Under the pieces are notes generated by a model. The model saw nothing but the letters and a program-made list of their open reading frames with translations. It had not been told where the DNA came from and ran no database searches. A stretch of DNA of 50,396 nt from Methylophilaceae bacterium (lineage in GTDB: Bacteria; Pseudomonadota; Gammaproteobacteria; Burkholderiales; Methylophilaceae), in contig CANCPF010000012.1 of the NCBI GenBank assembly GCA_947379975.1, positions 1 to 50,396 on the forward strand. The letters run 5' to 3'. Of this stretch, positions 18,634-28,365 are shown in pieces (within the stretch, counting starts at the first letter, position 1; each line of letters opens with the position of its first letter). A program made the translations under genes and the position numbers.

Positions 18634-19230
18634 ATGTTAGATAACGCTATTTTGTTTTTACTACAAACCGTGCTTGGGCTATTCACGCTAGCATTTTTGC
18701 TGCGCTTTTATTTTCAACTGACAAAAGTGTCTTTTCAAAACCAAGCCGCCCAAGCCATTGTTACGCTGACAAATTTTGCAGTGAAGCCAATGCGGCGATT
18801 AATGATGCTAGTAGGCAATTTTGGCATACCAAAAATAGATATTTCTACCCTATTGCTAGCCTATATCACACAGTTTATTCTTACCATTGCTACTTTGTGG
18901 TTAAAAGGCTTTCCCTTATTAATCGTTGGCAATAGCATCTGGACAACCATTCTAGCTGTGACGCTGATTGGCATTATCAGCATGAGCATCACTATTTTCT
19001 TATATGCAGTGCTGATACAAGCCGTTTTAAGTTGGGTAAATCCACATACACCCATCGCGCCTATTTTAAATAAACTCACGGATCCAATATTGAGTGTGCT
19101 TAGAAAAGGTATTCCCGTCGCTGGCAATATTGACCTTAGTTCGCTGGCCTTTATTATTGTGGCGCAGCTTTTACTAGTTTCTATATTCATGCCATTGGAA
19201 AACAGCTTGTTAGCCAGTTTAATCAAATAG
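18634..19230 (+). CDS. yggT: YggT family membrane protein
   Basis: 198-aa integral membrane protein with two YggT domains (residues about 5-80 and 100-185). Each is a hydrophobic helix pair, and the second carries the family stretch LSWVNPHTPIAPILNKLTDPIL. The role of the family is not firmly known; members affect osmotic stress tolerance and cell division in some bacteria. The order proC-yggT is widely conserved. It converges on rng with a 51-base gap in which I see no clear terminator. Confidence 0.9.
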   Translation: MLDNAILFLLQTVLGLFTLAFLLRFYFQLTKVSFQNQAAQAIVTLTNFAVKPMRRLMMLVGNFGIPKIDISTLLLAYITQFILTIATLWLKGFPLLIVGNSIWTTILAVTLIGIISMSITIFLYAVLIQAVLSWVNPHTPIAPILNKLTDPILSVLRKGIPVAGNIDLSSLAFIIVAQLLLVSIFMPLENSLLASLIK

Positions 19231-19281
19231 CCATAATATAAAACTTCGCTAGTCCAAAAGAAACAAGCTTACTGGAAAATA

Positions 19282-20733
19282 CTACATCAGGATAATATCA
19301 AAAGACCTTTGGTTATATTGAGTCTCTACCTGTAAGGAAATTGGTTTTCCTATAAAGTCAGATAAATTCGCTAAGCTTTGTGACTCTTCATCCAATAGCA
19401 TATCAATCACTTTGGGTGCGGCCAGCACACGCAATTCGCGTGCATTAAACTGACGCGCCTCTCTTAATAGCTCACGTAGAATTTCATAGCATACCGTTTG
19501 TGCCGTTTTCTGCTCTCCTCGCCCCTGACAGGCTGAGCAAGGTTCACAGAGCACATGCGCTAAGCTCTCTCGCGTGCGTTTGCGCGTCATCTCAACCAAT
19601 CCCAGCGGCGTAAAGCCGTTTACACCAATGCGCGACCTATCGCTAGCGACGGCTTTTTGCAACTCCTCTAATACCGTAACGCGCTGTGTATCTTCGTCCA
19701 TATCAATAAAATCAATAATAATAATACCGCCTAAATTCCTTAGGCGTAATTGGCGGGCAATGGTTTGCGCCGCTTCTAAATTGGTTTTAAAAATAGTGTC
19801 AGATAGATTTTTACCACTAACAAAACTACCAGTGTTCACATCAACGGTTGTTAGCGCTTCGGTTTGGTCAAATATCAAATAACCGCCAGATTTAAGCTCA
19901 ACCTTGCGTGACATGGCTTTTTCAATTTCTTGTTCGATATTATATAAATCAAACAGCGGACGCTCGCCTTGATAATGGACTAATTTATCAAGCGCGGTAA
20001 TCGCATATAAATTTGCAAAATCCACTAATTTTTGAAAGGTTTCACTTGAATCGATACGCACGACTTCAGTGCCCGCACAAACCACATCACGCAAGACGCG
20101 CATCGGTAAACTTAAATCTTGAAATATCAACGAGCGCTCAGGCACCGTGGTGCTTTTTGCACGAATATGCGCCCAAGTCTTAGTTAAATAATCAATGTCT
20201 GCCAGCAACTCTTCATCAGTAGCGGTTTCAGACATCGTTCTTATAATGTAGCCGCCCACTCTATTTTCGGGCAGCAGGCCTATCAAGCGCGCTCTTAGCA
20301 ACTCGCGCTCAGATTCTTGCTCTATACGCTGTGATACACCGATATGATCTTGCTGTGGCAAATAAACCAAGAAGCGACCAGCGATACTAATGTGTGTGGT
20401 AAGCCGCGCACCTTTAGTGCCGATGGGCTCTTTAATCACCTGCACCATTAACGATTGCCCTTCATGCAACACACTTTGAATCGGCAGTGGTGCATCTGAA
20501 TCGCCACATTCCAGTATATCGCCAGCATGTAAAAAAGCGGCACGCTGCAAACCCATTTCTACAAAAGCGGATTGCATGCCGGGCAATACGCGGCAAACCA
20601 CACCGCGATAAACATTACCGACCAAACCTAAGGATGAGCTACGCTCGATTTGTAATTCCTGCACCACGCCATTTTCAATGATGGCGATACGCGTCTCTTG
20701 CGGCGTCACATTAATTAATATCTCTTCACTCAC
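19282..20733 (-). CDS. rng: Ribonuclease G
   Basis: Endoribonuclease of the RNase E/G family, acting in 16S rRNA 5' end maturation and mRNA decay. It begins with an S1 RNA-binding domain (NVYRGVVCRVLPGMQSAFVE, about residues 41-60). The catalytic region contains TTVDVNTGSF and GGIIIIDFIDM with the magnesium-binding Asp residues. The zinc-link motif CSACQGRG is near residue 410. At 483 aa it has the RNase G length and lacks the long C-terminal scaffold of RNase E. The maf gene upstream on the same strand is a common partner. Confidence 0.95.
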   Translation of the reverse strand: MSEEILINVTPQETRIAIIENGVVQELQIERSSSLGLVGNVYRGVVCRVLPGMQSAFVEMGLQRAAFLHAGDILECGDSDAPLPIQSVLHEGQSLMVQVIKEPIGTKGARLTTHISIAGRFLVYLPQQDHIGVSQRIEQESERELLRARLIGLLPENRVGGYIIRTMSETATDEELLADIDYLTKTWAHIRAKSTTVPERSLIFQDLSLPMRVLRDVVCAGTEVVRIDSSETFQKLVDFANLYAITALDKLVHYQGERPLFDLYNIEQEIEKAMSRKVELKSGGYLIFDQTEALTTVDVNTGSFVSGKNLSDTIFKTNLEAAQTIARQLRLRNLGGIIIIDFIDMDEDTQRVTVLEELQKAVASDRSRIGVNGFTPLGLVEMTRKRTRESLAHVLCEPCSACQGRGEQKTAQTVCYEILRELLREARQFNARELRVLAAPKVIDMLLDEESQSLANLSDFIGKPISLQVETQYNQRSFDIILM

Positions 20734-20922
20734 TTTTGCTTCTCTTTTAACTTAATATTTAAATTCTGTAATACCAATGCTAGCTTTATATTACTGGGCG
20801 ACACTTTTTTTAATCAATTTTTCTTGGAATATTTTTTTAATTTTTTATTATCCATCTCAAATACCATTCACCCGCATGGCCTACAAAGCAAGTAAATATC
20901 AAAAACCGCTATGCCATACTTT

Positions 20923-21531
20923 CTAAGTCACATTTTCCAAGCCACATTTTCTAAGCAAAGCCGCCGTTTCGTACAAAGGCAAACCCATTACACCAGTGTA
21001 GCTACCTTCTATGCGTTTAATCCAGGCGCCCGCGGCGCCTTGTATACCATAACTACCGGCTTTATCGCGGTGGTCGCCACTGGCAATATAAGCCTCTATT
21101 TGCGCTACTGACAAATCCATCATCTCGACTACCGTAGTAGATAATACCACTTCAATCTGATTGTTAAATGCTAATGCCACGGCCGTATGTACTTGATGCA
21201 CTCTGCCAGAAAGTCTAGTTAAAATTTGTCTGGCATCGTTATCATCTTCCGGTTTACCAAGCACTTGACCATCTAACACCACAGTGGTGTCTGCCGCGAT
21301 GATCTGGCTCAGCCGTTGCTCTGAATTTAAGGCTTGCGCACAAGCCTTGGCTTTTTGCCGTGCCAAACGCATTACATAATCAATCGGACTTTCGTTTAGA
21401 TTTTGTGTTTCATCAATATCCGCCGGCAATGTTACGCATAATATGCCAATCTGCTTTAGTAATTCCACGCGTCTTGGACTACGCGAAGCAAGATAAATTA
21501 CAGGCGCTACAGAGGTTTTATCAGGCGTCAT
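20923..21531 (-). CDS. maf: Maf family nucleoside triphosphate pyrophosphatase
   Basis: Hydrolyses non-standard or excess nucleoside triphosphates (dTTP/UTP type by resemblance to YhdE). The family N-terminus YLASRSPRRVELLKQIG, the AADTTVVLDGQVLGKP motif and the C-terminal YGIQGAAGAWIKRIEGSYTG are intact. Length 202 aa is normal. It is transcribed toward rng with a 189-base gap that is AT-rich and shows no gene. Confidence 0.94.
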   Translation of the reverse strand: MTPDKTSVAPVIYLASRSPRRVELLKQIGILCVTLPADIDETQNLNESPIDYVMRLARQKAKACAQALNSEQRLSQIIAADTTVVLDGQVLGKPEDDNDARQILTRLSGRVHQVHTAVALAFNNQIEVVLSTTVVEMMDLSVAQIEAYIASGDHRDKAGSYGIQGAAGAWIKRIEGSYTGVMGLPLYETAALLRKCGLENVT

Positions 21532-21682
21532 TTGATTACTCTACTTTTTTCTTGTTCAACATTAGCTTACTCATGCAGGCACTTTAATTTACTATATTGA
21601 TATTATCAAAGCATTAATTAAAAAAGCTAACGTTAAGTGACTTTCACTTCACTGGTTTGGACATTTAATTTAAGGGATTTAC

Positions 21683-22318
21683 ATGACTGAATGGGCGGTA
21701 CTTTTTAAAATCACGGTCGCTTTATTTGCTATTGTGAACCCGATTGGTAGCGTGCCTATTTTCATTAGCGCAACCGACGGCTGGAGCCGAGAAGATCGGG
21801 CCAGAACGGCGAAAATTGTCGCGATTACAGTATTTATAGTACTTTCCGTATCGGCGTTCATAGGCGACAAAATTCTTAATTTTTTCGGTATTAGCATCCC
21901 CTCTTTTCAGGTCGGCGGCGGCATATTACTCATGCTTATCGCCATTTCTATGATGCACGCCAAGCAAAGCGGCACAAGACAAACGCCAGAAGAAGCGCAA
22001 ACACTGGCTGAGCGCGAAGCCATTGCCATTGTTCCCCTAAGCATTCCACTATTGGCCGGACCGGGCGCTATCAGTAATATGATCATAGCCGCGCAACAAA
22101 ATAGTAGCTTTTCTGGGCATTTATCATTAGTAGTACCAGTATTCATTATTGCCGTCATTATCTGGCTGGTCCTTAGATTAAGTGCCAGCATTTCCAGTCA
22201 ACTCGGAAGCATAGGCATTAACATTGTGACGCGTCTGATGGGGTTGGTGTTAGCGGCTATGGCCGTTGAATTTGTAGCCCATGGGCTAATAGGCTTGTTT
22301 CCCAGACTATCAGGCTAG
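21683..22318 (+). CDS. MarC family (UPF0056) integral membrane protein
   Basis: 211-aa protein with about six membrane helices and the family motifs FAIVNPIGSVPIFIS near the start and IPLLAGPGAISNMI in the middle. MarC was once linked to multiple antibiotic resistance, but that role has not held up and the transported substrate is unknown. It is divergent from maf and is followed by nudJ and mnmA on the same strand. Confidence 0.9.
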   Translation: MTEWAVLFKITVALFAIVNPIGSVPIFISATDGWSREDRARTAKIVAITVFIVLSVSAFIGDKILNFFGISIPSFQVGGGILLMLIAISMMHAKQSGTRQTPEEAQTLAEREAIAIVPLSIPLLAGPGAISNMIIAAQQNSSFSGHLSLVVPVFIIAVIIWLVLRLSASISSQLGSIGINIVTRLMGLVLAAMAVEFVAHGLIGLFPRLSG

Positions 22319-22391
22319 TTTGGGTTAAAATACGAAGTAATAGATTGCGCACTAATCATCAAACCAATCCTTAAATTAAAGACAGAAAATC

Positions 22392-22835
22392 ATGCAATGG
22401 ATGCCACATGCCACCGTCGCGGCAATCGTAGAAGATAACGGGAAGTTTTTATTGGTTGAAGAAACCACAGATCGTGGCAACCGTTTTAATCAACCTGCAG
22501 GGCATTTAGAAGATAATGAATCGTTAATTGAAGCGGTAATACGCGAAACGCTAGAAGAAACTGCTTACACCTTTAATCCCGAAGCATTACTAGGCATTTA
22601 TCATTGGAAGCATGAGCATAACGACACCACTTATTTGCGTTTTGCCTACATTGGTAGCGTGACTAATCATCAGCCAAATTTAGCGCTTGATGAGGGCATT
22701 ATTCGCGCGGTGTGGATGACTATTGATGAAATTCGTAGCAATGCCGCGTTAATGCGCAGCCCTCAAGTACTTACCTGTATTGAAGATTATTTAAATGGGC
22801 AGCAATTTCCACTGTCTGTTGTCACGCATTTGTAA
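22392..22835 (+). CDS. nudJ: NUDIX hydrolase, NudJ-like
   Basis: 147-aa NUDIX protein. The NUDIX box starts at GHLEDNESLIEAVIRETLEE (about residues 37-56). In E. coli NudJ is a thiamine phosphate and nucleotide phosphatase encoded next to mnmA, and the same neighbour is found here. Assignment to NudJ rests on this order plus the N-terminus MQWMPHATVAAIVE; substrate preference cannot be read from the sequence. Confidence 0.85.
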   Translation: MQWMPHATVAAIVEDNGKFLLVEETTDRGNRFNQPAGHLEDNESLIEAVIRETLEETAYTFNPEALLGIYHWKHEHNDTTYLRFAYIGSVTNHQPNLALDEGIIRAVWMTIDEIRSNAALMRSPQVLTCIEDYLNGQQFPLSVVTHL

Positions 22836-22880
22836 AATGTACGTATTTGTTAAAAACAAAAGTTGATTAAAGTAAAAAGT

Positions 22881-23990
22881 ATGAACCTGAATACATTGAA
22901 AAAGAAAAAAGTAGTCGTTGGCTTATCTGGCGGGGTAGATTCATCTGTCACCGCATTGTTACTTAAGGAGAAAGGCTATGAAGTGACTGGGCTTTTCATG
23001 AAAAACTGGGAAGATGACGACACTGATGAATACTGCTCTAGCAAACAGGATTTGCTTGATGCGGTATCCGTCGCAGATAAGATTGGCATTGATATTGAAG
23101 CGGTAAATTTTAGTGCAGAATATAAAGATCGTGTATTTGATAACTTTTTAAGTGAATATAAAGCTGGGCGCACGCCAAATCCTGACATTTTGTGCAACGC
23201 TGAGATTAAATTCAAAGCCTTTTTAGACCACGCCATGAGCTTGGGCGCAGATGTTATCGCCACAGGACATTACGCGCAAGTGCGTGAAAATCCACTTAAA
23301 CCGGGCTTATTTCAGTTGATGAAAGCCGATGATGGCAGCAAAGATCAAAGCTATTTTTTACATCGCCTAAATCAAGCGCAACTCTCGAAAACACTGTTTC
23401 CCTTAGGCAAATTGCTCAAACGTGAAGTGCGTGAAATTGCCCGTAAGGCTGACTTAATCAATGCCGACAAGAAAGATTCAACTGGTATCTGTTTTATTGG
23501 CGAACGGCCTTTCCAAGAATTTTTAAGCAAATACCTGCCACGCGAACCTGGCGATATCAAAACACCTGAAGGTAAAACTGTTGGTCGTCACGAAGGTTTA
23601 ATGTATTACACATTAGGCCAGCGCCAAGGTTTAAAAATAGGCGGTAGCAGGGAAAGTAATGGCGAACCTTGGTTTGTGGCAGCGAAAGATATGCAAGCCA
23701 ATGTACTGATTGTGGTGCAAGGGCATGAGCATCCGCTATTATTGAGCGATGGCTTAGTCGCCAGCCAACTGACTTGGATAGACAATGAAGCACCCATCAC
23801 CAACTGGGTTTACGCTGCTAAAACACGCTATCGCCAACCTGATGCCCCATGTGAAATTGATCGTTTAACAGCTAATGAAGTAGAAATTAAATTCGGTCAA
23901 AAACAATGGGCCGTAACGCCAGGGCAATCAGCAGTCGTTTATGAAAGTAATGTTTGTCTAGGTGGGGGCATTATCACCGCAGCTATTTAA
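22881..23990 (+). CDS. mnmA: tRNA-specific 2-thiouridylase MnmA
   Basis: Adds sulfur to U34 of Lys, Glu and Gln tRNAs. It has the PP-loop ATP pyrophosphatase motif GLSGGVDSSV near the N-terminus. The two catalytic Cys occur in NPDILCN and DSTGICFIGE, and LMYYTLGQRQGL is a family stretch. The open frame reaches back to a TTG at 22863, but the ATG at 22881 (MNLNTLKKKK) fits the family better, giving 369 aa. Its stop overlaps the end of the opposing GST-like gene by 4 bases. Confidence 0.95.
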   Translation: MNLNTLKKKKVVVGLSGGVDSSVTALLLKEKGYEVTGLFMKNWEDDDTDEYCSSKQDLLDAVSVADKIGIDIEAVNFSAEYKDRVFDNFLSEYKAGRTPNPDILCNAEIKFKAFLDHAMSLGADVIATGHYAQVRENPLKPGLFQLMKADDGSKDQSYFLHRLNQAQLSKTLFPLGKLLKREVREIARKADLINADKKDSTGICFIGERPFQEFLSKYLPREPGDIKTPEGKTVGRHEGLMYYTLGQRQGLKIGGSRESNGEPWFVAAKDMQANVLIVVQGHEHPLLLSDGLVASQLTWIDNEAPITNWVYAAKTRYRQPDAPCEIDRLTANEVEIKFGQKQWAVTPGQSAVVYESNVCLGGGIITAAI

Positions 23991-24619
23991 GGGACTGGCT
24001 GGCTATCTTTAAATGATGGCCGTTTGAGCAATGCTATTTGCAATTCGGCTAAATTTGGATAATCAGTCTCCAAGTCTATCACTGCGGAAAAGCGCAGGTT
24101 AACATAGGCTAGCATACAACCCACCGCAATATCGGCTAAACTAAAAGCGCCATTCACGCACCATCTAGATTTGCCTAGCGCACTGCTCTTAGCTAAATCA
24201 TCATTAAGCACTTGCAAACCTAAGCTGACTTTACCCATTTGACGCACTATAAAATTGGCATCTTGCATAGATTCTTCTTTACGCTGCTCTATCATAGTGG
24301 CTACCGCAGCATCACAAACACCATCGGCAAGCGCTTCCCAACGGCGTACTTTAATTCTAGAATTAGAATCTAGCGGCAGCAAATGTGCGACTGGTGTGCG
24401 GTTATCTAAATACTCCACAATGACTGTTGAATCGTAAAGACTATCACCATCATCAAGAATCAACACCGGTACTTTGCCCAATGGATTGTATTGCTTAACA
24501 GGACAATCTGGCGAGGCGAGCACTACTTCTTCGAGCCTAAGTTCAATGTGTTTTTCGGCAGCGACGATACGTACTTTACGCGCATAAGGGCTATTTGGAG
24601 TGTATAAAAGTTTCATCAT
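23987..24619 (-). CDS. Glutathione S-transferase family protein (YibF-like)
   Basis: 210-aa two-domain protein. The N-terminal thioredoxin-like domain (about residues 1-80) has YTPNSPYARKVR with the likely active-site Ser, and NPLGKVPVLILDDG with the cis-Pro. The rest is the helical GST domain with FSLADIAVG. It resembles E. coli YibF, whose substrate is unknown. It stands alone on the minus strand, tail to tail with mnmA, overlapping by 4 bases. Confidence 0.85.
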   Translation of the reverse strand: MMKLLYTPNSPYARKVRIVAAEKHIELRLEEVVLASPDCPVKQYNPLGKVPVLILDDGDSLYDSTVIVEYLDNRTPVAHLLPLDSNSRIKVRRWEALADGVCDAAVATMIEQRKEESMQDANFIVRQMGKVSLGLQVLNDDLAKSSALGKSRWCVNGAFSLADIAVGCMLAYVNLRFSAVIDLETDYPNLAELQIALLKRPSFKDSQPVP

Positions 24620-24796
24620 CAGGTCGAACTCAAGTCCAAAATATTGTGTTTAGCTGCAAAAGTTATTAAGTAGAAATATAATCAAATGGAACTGCTGTCT
24701 TTAAGTGCTTAATTTAAGCTAAAAAGTTTCCTAATTTTTACTGATTATTAATCATCGCTAGCATTATAATTCATTCAACTCCTTACTTTGACCGCC

Positions 24797-25720
24797 ATGA
24801 CATTATTTAACAAAAAATACCCCTACGCTTCAATCGGGTTTAAACAACTAGTTAGTGATCAGGTGCAAGCAGCGCTAGATGAAGACATTGGTAGTGGCGA
24901 CCTGACAGCACAGCTTGTACCAGCCACGCAAATTGTTTGCGCAACTATTATCGCGCGCGAGCCAGCGATTATTTGTGGCATAGATTGGGTGAATGCCTGT
25001 TTTAAACAGATAGATGCAAATGTCGAAATTGTCTGGTACGTCGCTGAAGGCGAGCGCGCCCAAGTGAATCAAGTCCTATGTGAAATTAAAGGCTTGGCTC
25101 GCGCTTTGCTAACGGGGGAACGGTGCGCACTCAATTTCCTGCAAACCTTATCAGCCACTGCTACTGAAACGCGCAAATATGTAGATGCCATTGCTGGCAC
25201 ACAAGCTCAAATTTTAGATACCCGTAAAACTATTCCTCATTTACGTTTAGCCCAAAAGTACGCTGTCACCGTGGGTGGCGGCAAGAATCAGCGCTTAGCT
25301 TTGTATGACGGCATTCTCATTAAAGAAAATCATATTGCTGCGGCAGGTGGCATTGTTGAGGTAATGGCACAGGCATTCGCACTGTGCTCCAAACCAGACT
25401 TGGTAAAAAAAACCACGTCCACTGCAAACATCAGCATACAGATTGAAGTTGAAAATTTAAACCAGTTACAACAAGCCTTAGATGCAGGCGCTACCAGCAT
25501 TTTATTGGATAATTTTAGTACGGCTTTATTAAATGAAGCGGTGCGAACCAACCAGCAATTTGAAAAACCGGCCGTTCTAGAGGCATCTGGCGGTATCAGC
25601 TTAGCTAACGTAAGGGAAATTGCACTGACTGGCGTAGATAGAATTTCAATAGGTGCTATTACAAAAAATGTGCAGGCAATTGATTTTTCTATGAGGATAT
25701 TAAGTGAGGATATTAAATAA
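24797..25720 (+). CDS. nadC: Nicotinate-nucleotide pyrophosphorylase (quinolinate phosphoribosyltransferase)
   Basis: Converts quinolinate and PRPP to nicotinate mononucleotide in NAD synthesis. DEDIGSGDLTAQLVP near the N-terminus, the core ILDTRKTIPHLRLAQKYAV and GGGKNQRLALYDGILIKENH, and the C-terminal LEASGGISLANV are all intact. The frame reaches a TTG at 24788, but the ATG at 24797 is the natural start, giving 307 aa. It is a single gene; the nadA and nadB partners are not here. Confidence 0.95.
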   Translation: MTLFNKKYPYASIGFKQLVSDQVQAALDEDIGSGDLTAQLVPATQIVCATIIAREPAIICGIDWVNACFKQIDANVEIVWYVAEGERAQVNQVLCEIKGLARALLTGERCALNFLQTLSATATETRKYVDAIAGTQAQILDTRKTIPHLRLAQKYAVTVGGGKNQRLALYDGILIKENHIAAAGGIVEVMAQAFALCSKPDLVKKTTSTANISIQIEVENLNQLQQALDAGATSILLDNFSTALLNEAVRTNQQFEKPAVLEASGGISLANVREIALTGVDRISIGAITKNVQAIDFSMRILSEDIK

Positions 25721-25769
25721 CAAATAAAATAAATAGCTCTAAGTTAATAGCTCTAAAAAGTACTTCCTT

Positions 25770-25862
25770 ATGACTAAAATGCATCATTTTGAATCTTTAC
25801 ACCATCGCTTTGTCATTAAACTATCATCCTTGACCAAAACCGTTCAAACCGTTATGGTGTAG
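25770..25862 (+). CDS. Possible leader peptide upstream of ilvB
   Basis: A 30-codon open frame sits 150 bases before ilvB. Its C-terminal half, FVIKLSSLTKTVQTVMV, is rich in Val, Leu and Ile, as expected for attenuation by branched-chain amino-acid supply. Against this, no strong ribosome site precedes the ATG, the residues are not in a run, and no hairpin with a T-tract follows. An 11-bp inverted repeat with one bulge (CACTAAAT...ATTTAGTG, about 25889-25923) lies between it and ilvB. The rest of the 25721-26012 gap holds no other gene. Confidence 0.3.
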   Translation: MTKMHHFESLHHRFVIKLSSLTKTVQTVMV

Positions 25863-26012
25863 GGTTGGTATATAAGCACCAAAAAATCCACTAAATCTAA
25901 TAAAAACAAGCGTTAATTTAGTGAAAATACGCTCAATATGTCTGATTAAACGACCAGCCTATTAAAAAGCTTAAAAATTTAAAGTAAAAAACCTAAAGAC
26001 AAAAAATCTAGT

Positions 26013-27752
26013 ATGGACCAAAGCATGGAACAAAGTTCTAAACAATTTACTGGCGCAGAAATATTAGTTCGCTGCCTGCACGAAGAAAACGTAGAGTTTG
26101 TATTTGGCTACCCTGGCGGTGCGGTTCTAAATATCTATGATGCAATTTTCCATCAGGATAAATTCAAGCATATTTTGGTGCGCCACGAACAAGCGGCAAT
26201 ACATGCCGCTGACGCTTTTTCACGTTCGACAGGAAAAGTAGGAGTAGCGCTTGTTACTTCAGGCCCAGGTGCAACCAATGCCATAACCGGTATTGCTACG
26301 GCTTACATGGATTCAATTCCTATGGTCATTATCAGTGGCCAAGTACCGACATACGCCATTGGTGAAGATGCGTTTCAAGAGTGCGATACTGTTGGTATTA
26401 CCCGCCCATGTGTAAAACATAACTTTTTAGTTAAAGATGTTAAAGACATTGCAGCGACTATGAAAAAGGCATTTTATGTCGCCAATAGTGGTCGCCCAGG
26501 TCCGGTATTAGTGGATATTCCTAAGGATATTACTGCGCATTTACATGCTTTTGAATATCCTGAGACCGTACAACTTCGCTCTTATAACCCTGTGACTAAA
26601 GGCCATTTAGGCCAAATCAAAAAAGCACTTAAACTACTTGCTGAAGCAAAACGTCCTATGGTCTATTCGGGCGGCGGTGTAGTACTGGGTGATGCTTCTG
26701 AGTATTTAATCAAACTGGTACAGGCCCTAAACGTACCTATCACCAGCACATTGATGGGTTTAGGTGGTTATCCGGCTTCAGATAAAAACTTCTTAGGCAT
26801 GTTGGGTATGCACGGTACTTACGAAGCTAATATGGCTATGCAAGAATGTGATGTTTTGCTAGCTGTTGGCTCACGTTTTGATGACCGCGTTATTGGCAAT
26901 ACTGAGCATTTCTTGTCAAATCCCCGTACCATTATTCATATTGATATTGACCCATCGTCGATCTCAAAACGCGTAAAAATTGATGTGCCAATTGTAGGCG
27001 ATGTTAAATCCGTACTTGCCGACATGCTTGATCTGATTGCCGCAGAAAAACCTGTACAAAATACAGTGGCGCTTGCTGATTGGTTTAAACAAATTAATGA
27101 GTGGCGTAGTAAAAAATGTTTATCTTATGCACAAAGCACTGAGTTTATTAAACCGCAATACGTGATACAAAAATTGCATGAAGTCACTAAAGGCGATGCC
27201 TTTGTGACATCTGACGTTGGCCAGCATCAAATGTGGGCAGCCCAATACTACCCATTTGACAAACCACGCCGCTGGATTAACTCTGGCGGCCTAGGCACCA
27301 TGGGCGTAGGCTTACCTTATGCGATGGGTGTGCAATTTGCCCATCCGGACGCACAAGTAGCATGCGTGACTGGCGAAGGTAGTATTCAGATGAACATTCA
27401 GGAGCTTTCTACCTGCTTACAATACAATCTACCCATTAAAGTGATTTTACTGAATAACCGCTATCTAGGTATGGTGAGGCAATGGCAAGAGTTTTTCTAT
27501 GAGAATCGCTACGCTGAGTCTTACATGGAAAGCTTGCCTGATTTTGTTAAATTGGCTGAAGCTTACGGTCACGTTGGTATGCGCATCGAAAATCCTAGTG
27601 ACGTTGAAGGCGCACTTGCTGAAGCATTTAGCCCCAAACTTAAAGATAGATTTGTATTTATGAATTTCTTAACTGACCAAAAAGAAAATGTATTTCCGAT
27701 GATTCCAGGTGGTAAGGGTCTATCTGAAATGATTTTGGCGGAGAATCTATAA
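26013..27752 (+). CDS. ilvB: Acetolactate synthase, large catalytic subunit
   Basis: TPP-dependent enzyme joining pyruvate with pyruvate or 2-oxobutyrate, the first common step of Val, Leu and Ile synthesis. The N-terminal domain has FGYPGGAVLNIYDA and the catalytic Glu in RHEQAAIHAADAF. A middle FAD-binding domain follows. The C-terminal TPP/Mg motif begins GEGSIQMNIQELSTC and ends near NNRYLGMVRQWQ. Length 579 aa is typical of IlvB/IlvI. The ATG at 26013 or 26025 could be used. The stop overlaps the ilvH start by one base (TAATG). Confidence 0.96.
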   Translation: MDQSMEQSSKQFTGAEILVRCLHEENVEFVFGYPGGAVLNIYDAIFHQDKFKHILVRHEQAAIHAADAFSRSTGKVGVALVTSGPGATNAITGIATAYMDSIPMVIISGQVPTYAIGEDAFQECDTVGITRPCVKHNFLVKDVKDIAATMKKAFYVANSGRPGPVLVDIPKDITAHLHAFEYPETVQLRSYNPVTKGHLGQIKKALKLLAEAKRPMVYSGGGVVLGDASEYLIKLVQALNVPITSTLMGLGGYPASDKNFLGMLGMHGTYEANMAMQECDVLLAVGSRFDDRVIGNTEHFLSNPRTIIHIDIDPSSISKRVKIDVPIVGDVKSVLADMLDLIAAEKPVQNTVALADWFKQINEWRSKKCLSYAQSTEFIKPQYVIQKLHEVTKGDAFVTSDVGQHQMWAAQYYPFDKPRRWINSGGLGTMGVGLPYAMGVQFAHPDAQVACVTGEGSIQMNIQELSTCLQYNLPIKVILLNNRYLGMVRQWQEFFYENRYAESYMESLPDFVKLAEAYGHVGMRIENPSDVEGALAEAFSPKLKDRFVFMNFLTDQKENVFPMIPGGKGLSEMILAENL

Positions 27753-28243
27753 TGCGTCATATTATTTCGCTATTAATGGAAAATGAAGCTGGCGCACTGT
27801 CACGCGTGGCTGGTTTATTTTCAGCACGTGGTTACAACATTGAATCGCTAACAGTTGCTGCCACTGAAGATCCAACATTATCACGTATGACGATAGTCAC
27901 TTCAGGTTCTGAAGCGGTGATTGAGCAAATTATTAAGCAATTAAACAAATTAATCGACGTAGTAAAAGTACTCGATTTAAACGATGGAAAATTTATCGAG
28001 CGCGAATTAATGCTCGTTAAAGTAAAAGCCACAGGCGCTTTCAGAGAAGAAATGAAGCGCATGTGCGATATTTTCAGAGGCCGTATTATCGATGTGGCCG
28101 ACGGCAGCTTTACCATTGAGCTTACCGGCTCAGGCAATAAGTTAGATGCTTTTATCGAAAGCTTAGATAAGGCGGCGATTCTAGAAACAGTGCGCACAGG
28201 CGCTTCTGGCATAGGGCGCGGCGACCGAATTCTAAAAGTTTAA
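27752..28243 (+). CDS. ilvH: Acetolactate synthase, small regulatory subunit
   Basis: Binds valine for feedback inhibition and activates the large subunit. The N-terminal ACT domain begins MRHIISLLMENEAGALSRVA, with the allosteric stretch FSARGYNIESL. A second ACT-like domain fills the C-terminus. Length 163 aa is standard. It overlaps ilvB by one base and is followed by ilvC after 122 bases. Confidence 0.96.
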   Translation: MRHIISLLMENEAGALSRVAGLFSARGYNIESLTVAATEDPTLSRMTIVTSGSEAVIEQIIKQLNKLIDVVKVLDLNDGKFIERELMLVKVKATGAFREEMKRMCDIFRGRIIDVADGSFTIELTGSGNKLDAFIESLDKAAILETVRTGASGIGRGDRILKV

Positions 28244-28365
28244 GCGACTAGTTATTAAGTAGCAAAATTATTAAGTAACGCATCATTTGGCAAGTTAAGT
28301 TTTAGTAGCACATTTAAAACCATATTTATAATTTATTCAGCATTTGCATAGAAAGGCACAAAAAA

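Noticed and set aside
18861..19226. 121-codon antisense frame in yggT
   Set aside because: Shadow of a hydrophobic protein gene; the yggT reading matches its family and its neighbours.
27832..28212. 126-codon antisense frame in ilvH
   Set aside because: Shadow of ilvH; the coding strand is unmistakable from its ACT domain.
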